This document shows positions 34,473 through 44,426 of a DNA stretch of 64,000 nt, piece by piece (the stretch's first letter is position 1; every line of letters begins with the position of its first letter). The translations under genes were made by a program, and so were the position numbers. The notes beneath the pieces are model-generated. The model saw only the letters and a list, made by a program, of their open reading frames with translations. It was not told the origin of the DNA and searched no databases. The stretch comes from Eurosta solidaginis (taxonomy: Eukaryota > Arthropoda > Insecta > Diptera > Tephritidae), in NCBI RefSeq assembly GCF_040869045.1, contig NC_090319.1, positions 372,821,601-372,885,600 of the forward strand, read 5' to 3'.

Positions 34473-36439
34473 TGGACGCCTTTTCGAGATATCGCCATAA
34501 AGGTGGACCAAGGGTGACTCTAGAATGTTTGTACGATATGGGTATCAAACCGAAGGTGTTACTGAGCATTTTAAGAGGGAGTGGGCATTAGGTCTATAGG
34601 TGGACGCCTTTTCGAGATATCGCCATTAGGGTGGGCCAGGGTGACTCTAGAATGCGTTTGTACGATATGGGTATCAAATGAAAGGTGGTAATGAGTATTT
34701 TAAAAGGGAGTAATCCTTAGTTCTATAGGTGGACGCCTTTTCGTGATATCGCCATTAGGGTGGGCCAGAGGTGACTCTAGAATGTGTTTGTACGATATGG
34801 GTATCAAATGAAAGGTGGTAATGAGTATTTTAAAAGGGAGTAATCCTTAGTTCTATAGGTGGACGCCTTTTCGAGATATCGCCATAAAGGTGGACCAAGG
34901 GTGACTCTAGAATGTTTGTGCGATATGGGTATCAAACGAAAGGTGTTACTGAGCATTTTAAGAGGGAGTGGGCATTAGGTCTATAGGCGGACGCCTTTTC
35001 GAGATATCGCCATTAGGGTGGGCCAGGGGTGACTCTAGAATGTGTTTGTACGATATGGATATCAAATTAAAGGTATTAATGAGGGTTTTAAAAGCGAGTG
35101 GCCCTTAGATGTATATGTGAAGGAGTTTTCGCGATATCGACCAAAATGTGGACCAGGTGATCCAGAAAATCATCTGTCGAGTACTGCTAATTTATTTATA
35201 TATGCAATACCACTAACAGTATTCCTGCCAAGATTCCAAGGGCTGTTGATTTCGCCTTGTAGAACTTTTTCATTTTCTTCTACATAATATGGTAGGTGTC
35301 ACATTCATTTTACAAAGTTTTTTCCAAAGTTATATTTTGCGTCAATAAACCAATCCAATTACCATGTTTCATCCCTTTTTTCGTATTTGGTATAGAATTA
35401 TGGCATTTTTTTCATTTTTCGTAATTTTCGATATCGATAAAGTGGGCGTTGTTAATGGTCGGATTTCGGCCATTTTTTAAACCAAGATAAAGTGAGTTCA
35501 GATAAGTACGTGGATTAAGTTTAGTAAAAATATATCGGTTTTTGCTCAAGTTATAAGGCTTCCACCGATTTCGCCCATTTTCACAGAAAACAGTTACCGT
35601 CATAGAATCTACGCCCCTACCAAATTTAAGAAGGATTGGTAAGTTTTTGTTCGACTTATGGCATTAAAAGTATTCTAGACAAACTAAATGAAAATGGGCA
35701 GAGCCACGCCCATTTTGAAATTTTCTTTTATTTTTGTATTTTGCTGCATCATATCATTACTGGAGGTGAATTTTGACTTAATTTACTTATATACAGTAAA
35801 GATATTAAATTTTTTGTTAAAATTTGAATTAAAAAAATTTTTTTTTTTAAAAAGTGGGCATGTTCTTCATCCAATTTTGCTAATTTCTATTTAACACATA
35901 TATAGTAATAGAAGTAACGTTCCTGCCAAATTTAATCATGATATCTTCTACGATTGCCAAATTACAGCTTGCAAAACTTTTAAATTACCTTCTTGTAAAA
36001 GTGGGCGGTGCCACGCCCATTGTCCAAAATCTTACTAATTTTCTATTCTGAGTCATAACGTCCACCCATCTACGAAGTTTCATCGCTTTAACCACCTTTG
36101 ACAATGAATTATCGCATTTTTTCGGTTTTTCGAAATTTTCGATATCGAAAAAGTGGGCGTGGTTATAGTCCGATATCGTTCATTTTAAATAGCGATCTGA
36201 GAAGAGTGCCCAGGAATCTACATACCAAATTTCATCAAGATACCTGAAAATTTACTCAAGTTATCGTGTTAACGGAAAGACGGACGGACGGACGGACATG
36301 GCTCAATCAAATTTTTTTTCGATACTGATGATTTTGATATATGGAAATCTATATCTATCTCGATTCCTTTATACCTGTACAACCAACCGTTATCCAATCA
36401 AGGTTAATATACTCTGTGAGCTCTGCTCAACTGAGTATA

Positions 36440-37039
36440 AAAATACCCACTATTCACTGAAAAATTGTGCATATTTTACCGAAATCGCTCAAATGGCGCG
36501 TTGAAAAAAGGGGTTGAAAATTTCGAGTGTGGCGTATTTAAATGAGGAGAGATTTTTTTTGAGTCGAAAAAATCCGGGTCAAAAATTGCCTAGATGAAAT
36601 TTTATGGGATTCCGGGATTCACATATCATTTTCATGACGAATTTGTATTTTTTGGACTTTTTTCAAACAAATCCACAGATAAAATTTAAATTCGGCCTTT
36701 AATTTTTAAAGACAAATAAAAGTCTGGCCCCGTAACTAAGGAACAGAAAATTTAAGTTAAACGATCTTTTTACCATTTAAACCTGTAAGGACACTTTAAA
36801 ATGTTTGTTACTAATACTAGAAAATTATCATAAACTTAAACGGCTTCAAATTTTTAAGTTTTCTTCTTTTAAAATTTTTCCATTCCAAAATTTTATTTTT
36901 CCTCATTTTTTCCATGTCTCGAAATTTCAATATAAATGTTTTTTTTTAAGTGGGCATGGTCGCTAACCGATTTTCTTAATTTTCACAAAGTAAATATAAG
37001 TGACAAATTGGCACCATTTGGCAGAACGAAGAAGCGACT
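36440..37039. other. Non-coding; ends in a short non-LTR 3' remnant
   Basis: No gene. The last 40 bp ('attggcaccatttggcagaa' then 'cgaagaagcgact') continue across the Transib-like insertion into 38020 ('cgactgttgctcggccataa'). Together they match the 3' end of the non-LTR fragment at 43555-43655 ('atttggcgccagttggcaga'). Confidence 0.5.
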
Positions 37040-38019
37040 CACGGTGGGGTATTTGATTAATCTAGCTAGCCAAAATTAAAATAGCAGTTATTTCTGCTCA
37101 AAAAGTGGTTGTCTCACTTCACTGTTATTAAAGGAAATATTTTACAGTAAATTCACGGTATTACGCGCAGAATTACTATAAATCGGGCCCCCGGTTTCGT
37201 ATGGACCCGGGGTAATTTTTTGGAATTACATGAGATATGTATGTCAATATGGGTATAAAACGAAAAGTATTTTACTCCGCATTTCTGTTGACATTTTTAA
37301 GAAGGGTTGCCACTTAGGGTTGCCACCTAACCTTTTTTTATTTTTCTTTTTATATGCACTACCATCTCGGAAACGGCTTAACCGATTTGAATAAAATTGA
37401 GACTTTTCACCTTGGTGTTGCCACTGAGGATGTTTTCACAAGGTTGCCACCTTTTGCCAATAAGGGTAGCAGTCTCTTACAAAATTGATCACCACTCAAA
37501 AAAGCGCGGGTATGCGCAGCCGTTTTCGTTATTAAACTTTGAAACAAACACAAGCTTATGTATTACCACAAAATTACTGACATGATGTGCCATGAAAAAA
37601 AAATATATCTTTTTGTTTGCAAGGTTGTTAAAAAATTTAATATTGAAAAGTAGTAGTACTACAAGTAGAATAACTCAGTTAAAACATGCGGTATAAAAAA
37701 TCTAACATATGAATTAAAAACACATTTATCTGTCCTAAAAGAAATGTAACTAGATTTGATTAAGGCTAAGCAACTGAACAAGTATTTAGGTTAGAAGGGT
37801 ATATAGCTTTTTAATCCAAAAATTCATTGAGCTACACATAACTTTTATAAAACTTTAAATGTGCGATATTAGCTTCGTCGACGTTGCAGATGGGTTTTGG
37901 GGTATGTATACTATTCCGTGAACATCTGGGAACGCCAGAGAGTATATTAAAAAAAAAAAATTGGAATATTTTGAAAAATCGACTTTTGGTAAGCTAGATT
38001 GATCAAATACCCCACCGTG
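37040..38019. mobile_element. Transib-like non-autonomous DNA transposon, 980 bp
   Basis: The terminal inverted repeats are about 35 bp. The left end CACGGTGGGGTATTTGAT is matched exactly by the complement of the right end, followed by 'aatctagct' with few mismatches. The element is flanked by CGACT at 37035-37039 and 38020-38024, a 5-bp duplication. CACNNTG-type ends with a 5-bp G+C-rich duplication are the hallmarks of Transib, the superfamily related to RAG1 and its CACAGTG signal. No transposase frame is present (longest frames about 60 codons), so it would need help in trans. It interrupts the 3' end of an old non-LTR retrotransposon. Confidence 0.7.
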
Positions 38020-38080
38020 CGACTGTTGCTCGGCCATAACCGTTTAAACGGTTAAGCGCCAATAAAGTAAGTAAGTAATA
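38020..38080 (+). mobile_element. 3' end of a non-LTR retrotransposon with TAAG tail
   Basis: 'ataaccgtttaaacggttaa' then 'gcgccaataaagtaagtaag'. This is the same 3' end as at 43632-43668, with (TAAG)n tail. A related short tail is at 9225-9270. Confidence 0.6.
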
Positions 38081-38159
38081 ATATAAAATAGCAAGGAGCA
38101 AGTCCAATATAAGTATCTTCGCCGGCTTTTGACTTACGGCTTGCAAAACTTTTAAAAAA

Positions 38160-39110
38160 TTAAGTTTTTTAGTTTAGTTTATTAATTCAGTCTATGATCA
38201 CATCTACAATAACATATTAAAAATAAAATAAATATAAATATTAAACATATACAAAAGGTACAACATTATGTAAAGAGTAAGTCAATGGAAGCCTTGAATA
38301 TATCTCTGGACGCAGAAAAATCAATATTTAATCTAGTAAAGAGCTTATTTAATTCTGCAAGGGCGCGGAAAATTGGGCTAAAATAAAAGTAATTTGTTCT
38401 ACAAAAACTTAAGTAAAAAGGCAGGAAAGCGCACAGATTTTTTTGCGGCACATTAAAAGATATTTTCGCAAGAAGAGTCGCACAATCCAAAGAGCCCACA
38501 ATTAAGTCGTACACAAACATAACCAAGTGCAGCGTTCTCCTCGCTTCAAGCGATTGCAGATTGATCAGTTGACAACGAGAAGAATAAGAAGGCAGCGGGT
38601 TATCAAAATGTATGGGGTTCAAAGCAAAACGGACATACTTTCTTTGAACTCTCTCTATTCTGGCCGAATGATTACTGTAGATGGGGTTCCAGATATTGGA
38701 AGCATATTAAAGTTTGGAGCGCACTAACGATATATATAGGGCTTTCTTAGTATACGGATCTTTAAAGTCCCTTGCATATCTGCGAAGAAAAGCAAGGTTC
38801 CTGTAGGCCATTGTGAGCACATAACATATGTGATTGGTGAATGTGAAATTTGAGTCAAAGACAACGCCTAGATCAACATGTTCGTTAATTGACGCCAACT
38901 GGATGCGTGAAATAGAGTACAACGAAGAATAGGAGCTCATGGATTTTGAGAAAGACATACTAAAGCATTTTTTAACATTTAAGAAAAGATTATTGGCGCG
39001 ACACCAATCATCCACATTATTAAGGTCACTTTGCAGAAGGAAGGAATCTGAAGGGGCATTGATTCTACGGAAAAATTTAAGATTTTTTGTCATAAAGTTA
39101 ACCCACATAC
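38160..39110 (-). pseudogene. 5'-truncated non-LTR retrotransposon, RT C-terminal part
   Basis: One minus-strand frame runs from about 39114 to 38266 with a single TAA at 38709-38707. Upstream of the stop: 'FFRRINAPSDSFLLQSDL', 'WCRANNLFLNVKKC' and 'LGVVFDSNFTFTNHI', the segments after the RT active site of Jockey/CR1-like elements. Downstream: 'YASNIWNPIY', 'IERVQRKYVRFAL' and 'SLEARRTLHLVMFVYDLI', the usual C-terminal part. The active-site ADD is lost at the truncation point. A 3' UTR of about 100 bp (38160-38265) includes 'ttcagtctatgatcac', shared with the fragment at 57925. Apart from the truncation and one stop, the coding sequence is well preserved, so the insertion is fairly recent. 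Confidence 0.85.
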
Positions 39111-39114
39111 CCAC

Positions 39115-39335
39115 ATAACATATAAAGTTGCATCACTGTATCGGCCTTTGCTTGTCGTTCCGTTTCGTCCATTTTCAACAGTAATGTGTTCTGAGCCAAG
39201 ATAAGCCAGCATACCAAATTTTGTAAAGATATCTAAATTTGTATTCAAGTAATCGTGCCAGCGGACGGACGGACAGATATAAGAAATTGTATATATTTCT
39301 CTATTCTCTCATTTAACGATTCTCAATCAATAGTA
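39115..39335 (+). repeat. 3' part of a repeat with a GGAC run
   Basis: 'ataccaaattttgtaaagat' and 'cagcggacggacggacagat' resemble the 3' part of the Helentron-like copies (GGAC run after 'aagttatcgtg'), but the terminal hairpin is absent. The TIR element at 39336 interrupts it. Confidence 0.4.
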
Positions 39336-39756
39336 GGGGGACTCATGATAGCATATAAACTTATAAGGTGTAAAATTATATCCATTTACACACGCTGTTA
39401 TATGAACGCACCTAGTAATACTCTTGATAAACTTGATTGTTTATCAGCTGTATTATTGCCGAACAACATTTTTTGATTGTTACACAAATTAAAAAATGCC
39501 AAGACTAAGTGAAAAATCAAAACTAAAACGTCTTTACTTGCTGATGTTGGAGATTTTTGATGAAAATGCCGTCTGTAATGTCTGCAAGGTTGCATTCCTT
39601 TGAGTTTACCGCGTTTACACAATGAAATGTGCGCGTAAATTTATACAAATTGTGTAAATGATTTTTCATACAAAATTTGACAGTTCGTTTATGCACTAGA
39701 TATTTTTATACGTTTAAACACTTTATAAGGCATTTATACGGTTACATGAGTCCCCC
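39336..39756. mobile_element. Small TIR element (GGGGGACTCATG), TA-flanked
   Basis: The left end GGGGGACTCATG is the complement of the right end CATGAGTCCCCC. Weaker inverted similarity continues inward (TATAAACTTATAAGGTGTAAA against TATAAATGCCTTATAAAGTGT). It is flanked by TA on both sides (39334-39335 and 39757-39758), suggesting a TA duplication. Length 421 bp. It carries a 35-codon plus-strand frame starting 'MPRLSEKSKLKRLYLL' at about 39497, which could be the start of a lost transposase gene. Superfamily not settled: mariner-like from TA, PIF/Harbinger-like if the duplication is really 3 bp. Confidence 0.65.
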
Positions 39757-39758
39757 TA

Positions 39759-40749
39759 ATGTTTTAATATTTGTGTACAAGTCTTCAAGATTAATGTTGG
39801 TGCGCCTAAAAGTATGCTTTAAGGAAAAAACAACAAAATTATACGATTTGAATAACAGTGATGTCAAAAAGTTTTCAACCAAACAATTATTAATCACTCA
39901 GCATGTGATTACCAAAAAAGTGTAAAAAGAAATGCATATGTATATATATGTAACGCATAAACAAATAAGTATATTTTTTATAGTAATAAAACACGTATCT
40001 CAAATGAATTGTTAGTTGGCCAGCGCCAGTACCAGATCCCGCCCAAATCATCTCACTGTTTCTGTTTCTGTAAAGTGATTATGTAGTACGACTATTCTAT
40101 ATATGTATATATATATTTTAAGGTAGTCAAACCTATTCTGGGGCTTCAGTTCTTTGGTCTGTATTTCTGTATTAGATTTCGAATTAATCCGCTCCCATAA
40201 ATATGCCCTTAAATTGTTGCACAGTACTATTAATGCTAAGAGAACAGTAATGACTGTTAGTACTGACTATTCTGCATAGTCTACAGACCTTCAACTCTTA
40301 ACAAAAAATCTTTAACTACCAACTATTCTGATGTTGTTATCGTTCATGCTACTCCGACATAAATTGTGTATGTATTGAGATCGGTATCATAAGAGACGTA
40401 TAGAACATAATTTTTGTTCGTCGAGAGAAGATTTTACTTCCAACAGCTTAAGGGGCCCAAAGAAACATTTATTAGTATTATAAATCCTCTTATACATTAC
40501 TAGGTTGACATCATTTTCAATTTTAATTAATATGCAAGGGAGCCCGCGATTTCAAACTTGCAGGAAATCACACTTGTTCCGAGCTAGCGCAGAAATATCG
40601 CATTAAGAGACGGTACTAGTTCAAATTCTGTCCGCTAGCAGTGGTCTAAACTGTCACGTTTAACAGTGTGACATTTTACGAAGTGACAATGGGAGCACAC
40701 TTTGCAGACCTTATTAGCGCGTTCTTAAGTTGACTTTGATTAATTAATT
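39759..40749. other. No gene recognised
   Basis: A+T-rich with short AT-dinucleotide tracts near 40105-40118. No coding region or terminal repeats noticed. Confidence 0.3.
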
Positions 40750-42300
40750 TAAATACATATAGCTCACACTTCAGCGCTGTTGGTACAAGTGTGACTACCA
40801 ACTGTCCCGCTCTGCACCCCTGTGGGCTAAGGGAAAGAATATATCCACGGTAGGTATACCGGTCGTAAAAGGCGACCATAATACCATGGGTACCCAATCC
40901 ATGAGTAAGGTGTTTTACTCGAAAGGTAGTAGGGTGGACGCGGGTATCACCCTGTGGGACCCTAGGCAAGGTCTTTATAAAAATTGCTACCGCGGGAGCA
41001 GGAGAAGCCAGTGTGATCTGGTGCACTGCATCGAACGATGCTTTGTACTCAGGTCTCACCTCCTGTCCTGGGATGGCCCCCTTGTGGGAGCATCGCGGTG
41101 GCTGTGGTTTCAAATAGAGTTCACTTAAGACACACGCTCTGAGTAGACTTGTTTTCCCTTGGGGCGCGCAAACCCAAGGGAATTCGGTCTCATGCTTGCC
41201 ACAGCAATCCCAATTTCATTGAGAAACTGACCCTGAGGGGCAGATGAAAGGTTGGTCACATCCCTTAATTGTGGCAACCGGAGATGCCGGTTATATATGC
41301 TGAAAAAAGGTGACGAAAGATGGTGAAGAAACGCATGTCTATCGTCAGCCGAAAAACAATCGATAATTGTACGAGTGGGCCGGTGCTCATCTCGTCTTTT
41401 GAGATTTTTGAGGCTGCTTTAGACTGCGTAAGCGAATAGGAGGCGTTCGCGGAATGGATGGCCACATCCAAAAATGTGGCAAGATTTGAAGCTGACAAAT
41501 CACTGCAGTGTGTCGGACTGCAATGCAAAGTTGTTGCTGGGGCAGGTACTCGGTACTTACAGGTCTGTGAGCGGAAAAGGTTGGACATATCCCTTTAATT
41601 GTGGTAGGAGTGTAATTGGAGGCAAAATGGAGCATAATTGTTGCGTAATTGAGTGAAAATTGAAGTGAAATAATAGTGTCAAAAATGGAAGCCAATAGTA
41701 GCACAATATGGCACACAATGCTTGTCAACGTAGTGTGGCCTCAAGCGATGTCGAGGGGCATTGTTGAGGCGGGCACTCGGCACTCACAGGTCTGTGTGTA
41801 GAAAAGGTTGGTCACATCCCTTGATTTTAATTGTGATGGAGTTTTAAGACGGAGCATAATTTGATGCCAAGCTCACTCTGTTTGTCAACGTAGTGCGGCC
41901 CTTAAGCAAAACCAAGCTCCGTCGTTAACAATGTATTTATACATTGCTGTAACACTGCAGGACAGAAAAGGTTGGTCACATTCCTAAATTGCGACAAAAC
42001 ACAATATCTCAATCTAATTAACTTGTTAATCAGATATCGAGATATCAAAATCAATGAAAGAGGGATTCTGAGGCAAGCACGGAACTCGCGGTGGAGTTGC
42101 CGTGCAACCGGGTGCCATTACCCGAAAATGGAAGAGGAGGATGGATAGTCCTCCTCGGCCAAACCAAGGCTGGTGGACTTGAACACCCCAGCTCACCGAT
42201 TGGTACCAACTTTTTGGGCCGAAGATCAACGGACATTGATCTGTGTTTTACACTGGAGGTAAGTCTACCAAGACAGGGACTCCTGTAAGCACTCATTGTC
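40750..42300 (+). repeat. G+C-richer, internally repetitive region, possibly the 5' part of an old non-LTR element
   Basis: Base composition rises compared with neighbours. A strong stem-loop, CCCTTGGG...CCCAAGGG, lies at about 41156-41181. The phrase 'aaaggttggtcacatccctt' (with variants) recurs near 41249, 41577, 41804 and 41966, and 'gtttgtcaacgtagtg'-like text occurs twice. No reading frame shows a domain. Location and orientation fit the 5' region of the retrotransposon whose 3' end is at 43655, but the link is inferred. Confidence 0.4.
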
Positions 42301-42939
42301 TGTCCCGATCTGCATCTGATTAGCATCAGCTCGGAGTCCTTTAGTCTGCAGTGTGAAACTTTCGCTTTGCGTGACTATCTCGCAATTTTCCTGCAGGGTG
42401 ACAATAGTAGCCCTGCTGCCAATATGGAAATGCGTTATGGGCGTCTGCTATAGCGGTAAGTTCTTTTGTCTAGTTCCTCTAGTCCAATGAAAGTAGAACT
42501 TACGAGCAAGAAGGTGAAGGTTCTTCTACTAAATCATACAGGTTTTATATTTTAGAAGGGCCTATCACGCAAGTTGTACTCATAAAATCTTCAGTGAGTC
42601 TTACTGGCGTGGACTAATTGCAGGGATACTTATGTTTCTTTGAAACCATCAGAAAGTTTTTGCTATTCGATGAACTTATCATGAGTTTTCTCCACAGAAC
42701 TTACGTGTAGTCGATAAAGAACTTCCGAGGCGTTGTTGAGTTTTTCATTGGAGTGTAGTTTGACGTGGCGGGTGCCAAACCCAGCGCATAACCCGTTTTG
42801 CGGGGACAAAATGTTATTTGCACGTTTATATAGCGAGCCGCTTGAGTCAAGACAGACTCCCGCTTGCAGCCGCACCTTGTGGTAGACAGCTAGCCTTTAA
42901 ACCGAGCATGTCAGAGTGGCCTAGCCAGGTTGTCGTCTT

Positions 42940-43655
42940 CGCACATCAACTCACCACTAAGTCGATACCACTCAGTGGATACCCAGAGCATTAACCTCTC
43001 TGGAACAATATTCCAATAAAATGTGCAATTAGTGGCGTATGCTGATGATATCATCGGCCGGAACATCCAAAGTGGAAAAAGAAGCGGCAAAGATGGGTTT
43101 TGATAGTGCAATGACGACAAAACGGAGCACCTGCTGTCATTGAGCAAAAATTCAGCGCATTTGTGCCTTGGAAATCACGCTACTCTTTGCAGCTTAATTT
43201 TGAAATAGTAAAAGGCTTCGTTTTGTTGAGAACCAGCAACAACATCAGCTCTGAAACCTAGCGAGTAATCACTCTTGCCAATAAATGCTACTTTGGACTA
43301 GTTAGGCAATTGAAAAGTAAAGTCCTCTCTTGGCAAACGAAAATCATGTTCTACAAGTCACTCATCATATTCGTCCTACATATAGTCCTGCACATCAACA
43401 TTGTTCAGCGAAATAAAACGCAGCGGCTATGCTCGCTAGGTCATATTATGGGAACGAAAGATGACGTTTCGGTTTGGAAAATATTTTTATCGGAACCCGC
43501 ATTGAAGCAGAGGAAGAAGGAGGCCCCCAATGGAAGGACCAGGTGAAGAACGATTTAGCCTGCCTCGGTGTGACCATTTGGCGCCAGTTGGCAGAGCGAA
43601 TAAGCGACTGGCGCGCCTTGTTGGACGTCCATAACCGTTTAAGCGCCAATTAAGT
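42940..43655 (+). pseudogene. Decayed non-LTR retrotransposon, RT active site to 3' end
   Basis: Plus-strand text reads 'NVQLVAYADDIIGRN' with YADD at 43038-43049, the RT catalytic motif. The downstream sequence is broken by stops and frameshifts. At 43522-43653 a frame is again clean, reading 'WKDQVKNDLACLGVTIWRQL' and 'DWRALLDVHNRLSAN' then stop, a conserved C-terminus, followed by a (TAAG)n tail. The clade is not assigned. The same 3' end occurs near 38030, where it is split by the Transib-like element. No RNase H was seen. Confidence 0.75.
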
Positions 43656-43668
43656 AAGTAAGTAAGAT

Positions 43669-44426
43669 ATCAGTATGGAATTCTTTAACATATAGCGAAT
43701 CGATATATACAACGATTACTATCCCACTCCAGGGAGAAAAAGCTTTGAGGAGATTTACAAGGTATGATCGAAACAGCTGCACCTTGTCCGTCCTGATATC
43801 ATGTTGTTAAAAAATGTTTTCCAAATTATAAACTAAAATTAAAAACAGCTTCAAATAAATGTTTTCAAACATTTGAAAGCAATGAGGGCAAATATTATTT
43901 TTAATGAAGCAATTCTTCTATATATCGCACTCATTGGAGTATCATATCAATCATACCTTTCCGAGATTTCTTGGTCTTTAAGGTGTCTCCCCTAAAGCGA
44001 ACCCTTTGAGGAAAAGTCCCAAAAAAAAAAAAAAAAATAAAATCATGCAAAGCAGAGTTCATGACAATGTAAAAACCATAAATTCCACTCTACTATTTCG
44101 TGGAGTATGGGAATCCAAAAGGTTATTACCCCAGGCTTGAATGATATCTTTTGAAATTTGGGTTCTCAAATGCAAATTTTATGCAAAATTTAAATCTGAC
44201 GGAGAATGCTTGCATGATAGAACCAAAGCTACTTTGTTGTTATTTATTTATTTGTTTTATATTTTGTTTTCTATCGTTCATTCGTTCATTATAAAGTGTT
44301 TTCGATTTTATTGCTTTTAACCACAATTGTAAATTTGTGGTAGCAAAAAGCCTTATAAGTTAAACTAAGTTAAACATTCAATAAATTACTATATTCTACC
44401 CTATAATACAAATTCTTAGCTCCATC
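43669..44426. other. Intergenic, downstream of the Osiris gene
   Basis: A+T-rich; A run at 44021-44036. Near 44233-44262 several TTTATT (AATAAA on the minus strand) could serve as the polyadenylation signal of the Osiris gene, about 170-190 bases past its stop. Confidence 0.4.

Larger units (their letters stand above)
28294..36439 (+). mobile_element. Helitron/Helentron-like element, copy E, split by an LTR retrotransposon
   Basis: The first part (28294-29113) has the 5' end 'caagtaaggaaggctaaatt' and about five 127-bp units. The second part (34473-36439) has further units to about 35160, the body, a GGAC run at about 36281-36297 and the 3' stem-loop. A 5.36-kb LTR retrotransposon interrupts it within a 127-bp unit at 'ggtggac'. 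Removing the insert and one TGGAC restores the unit exactly, so copy E existed, array included, before the retrotransposon arrived. Confidence 0.75.
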
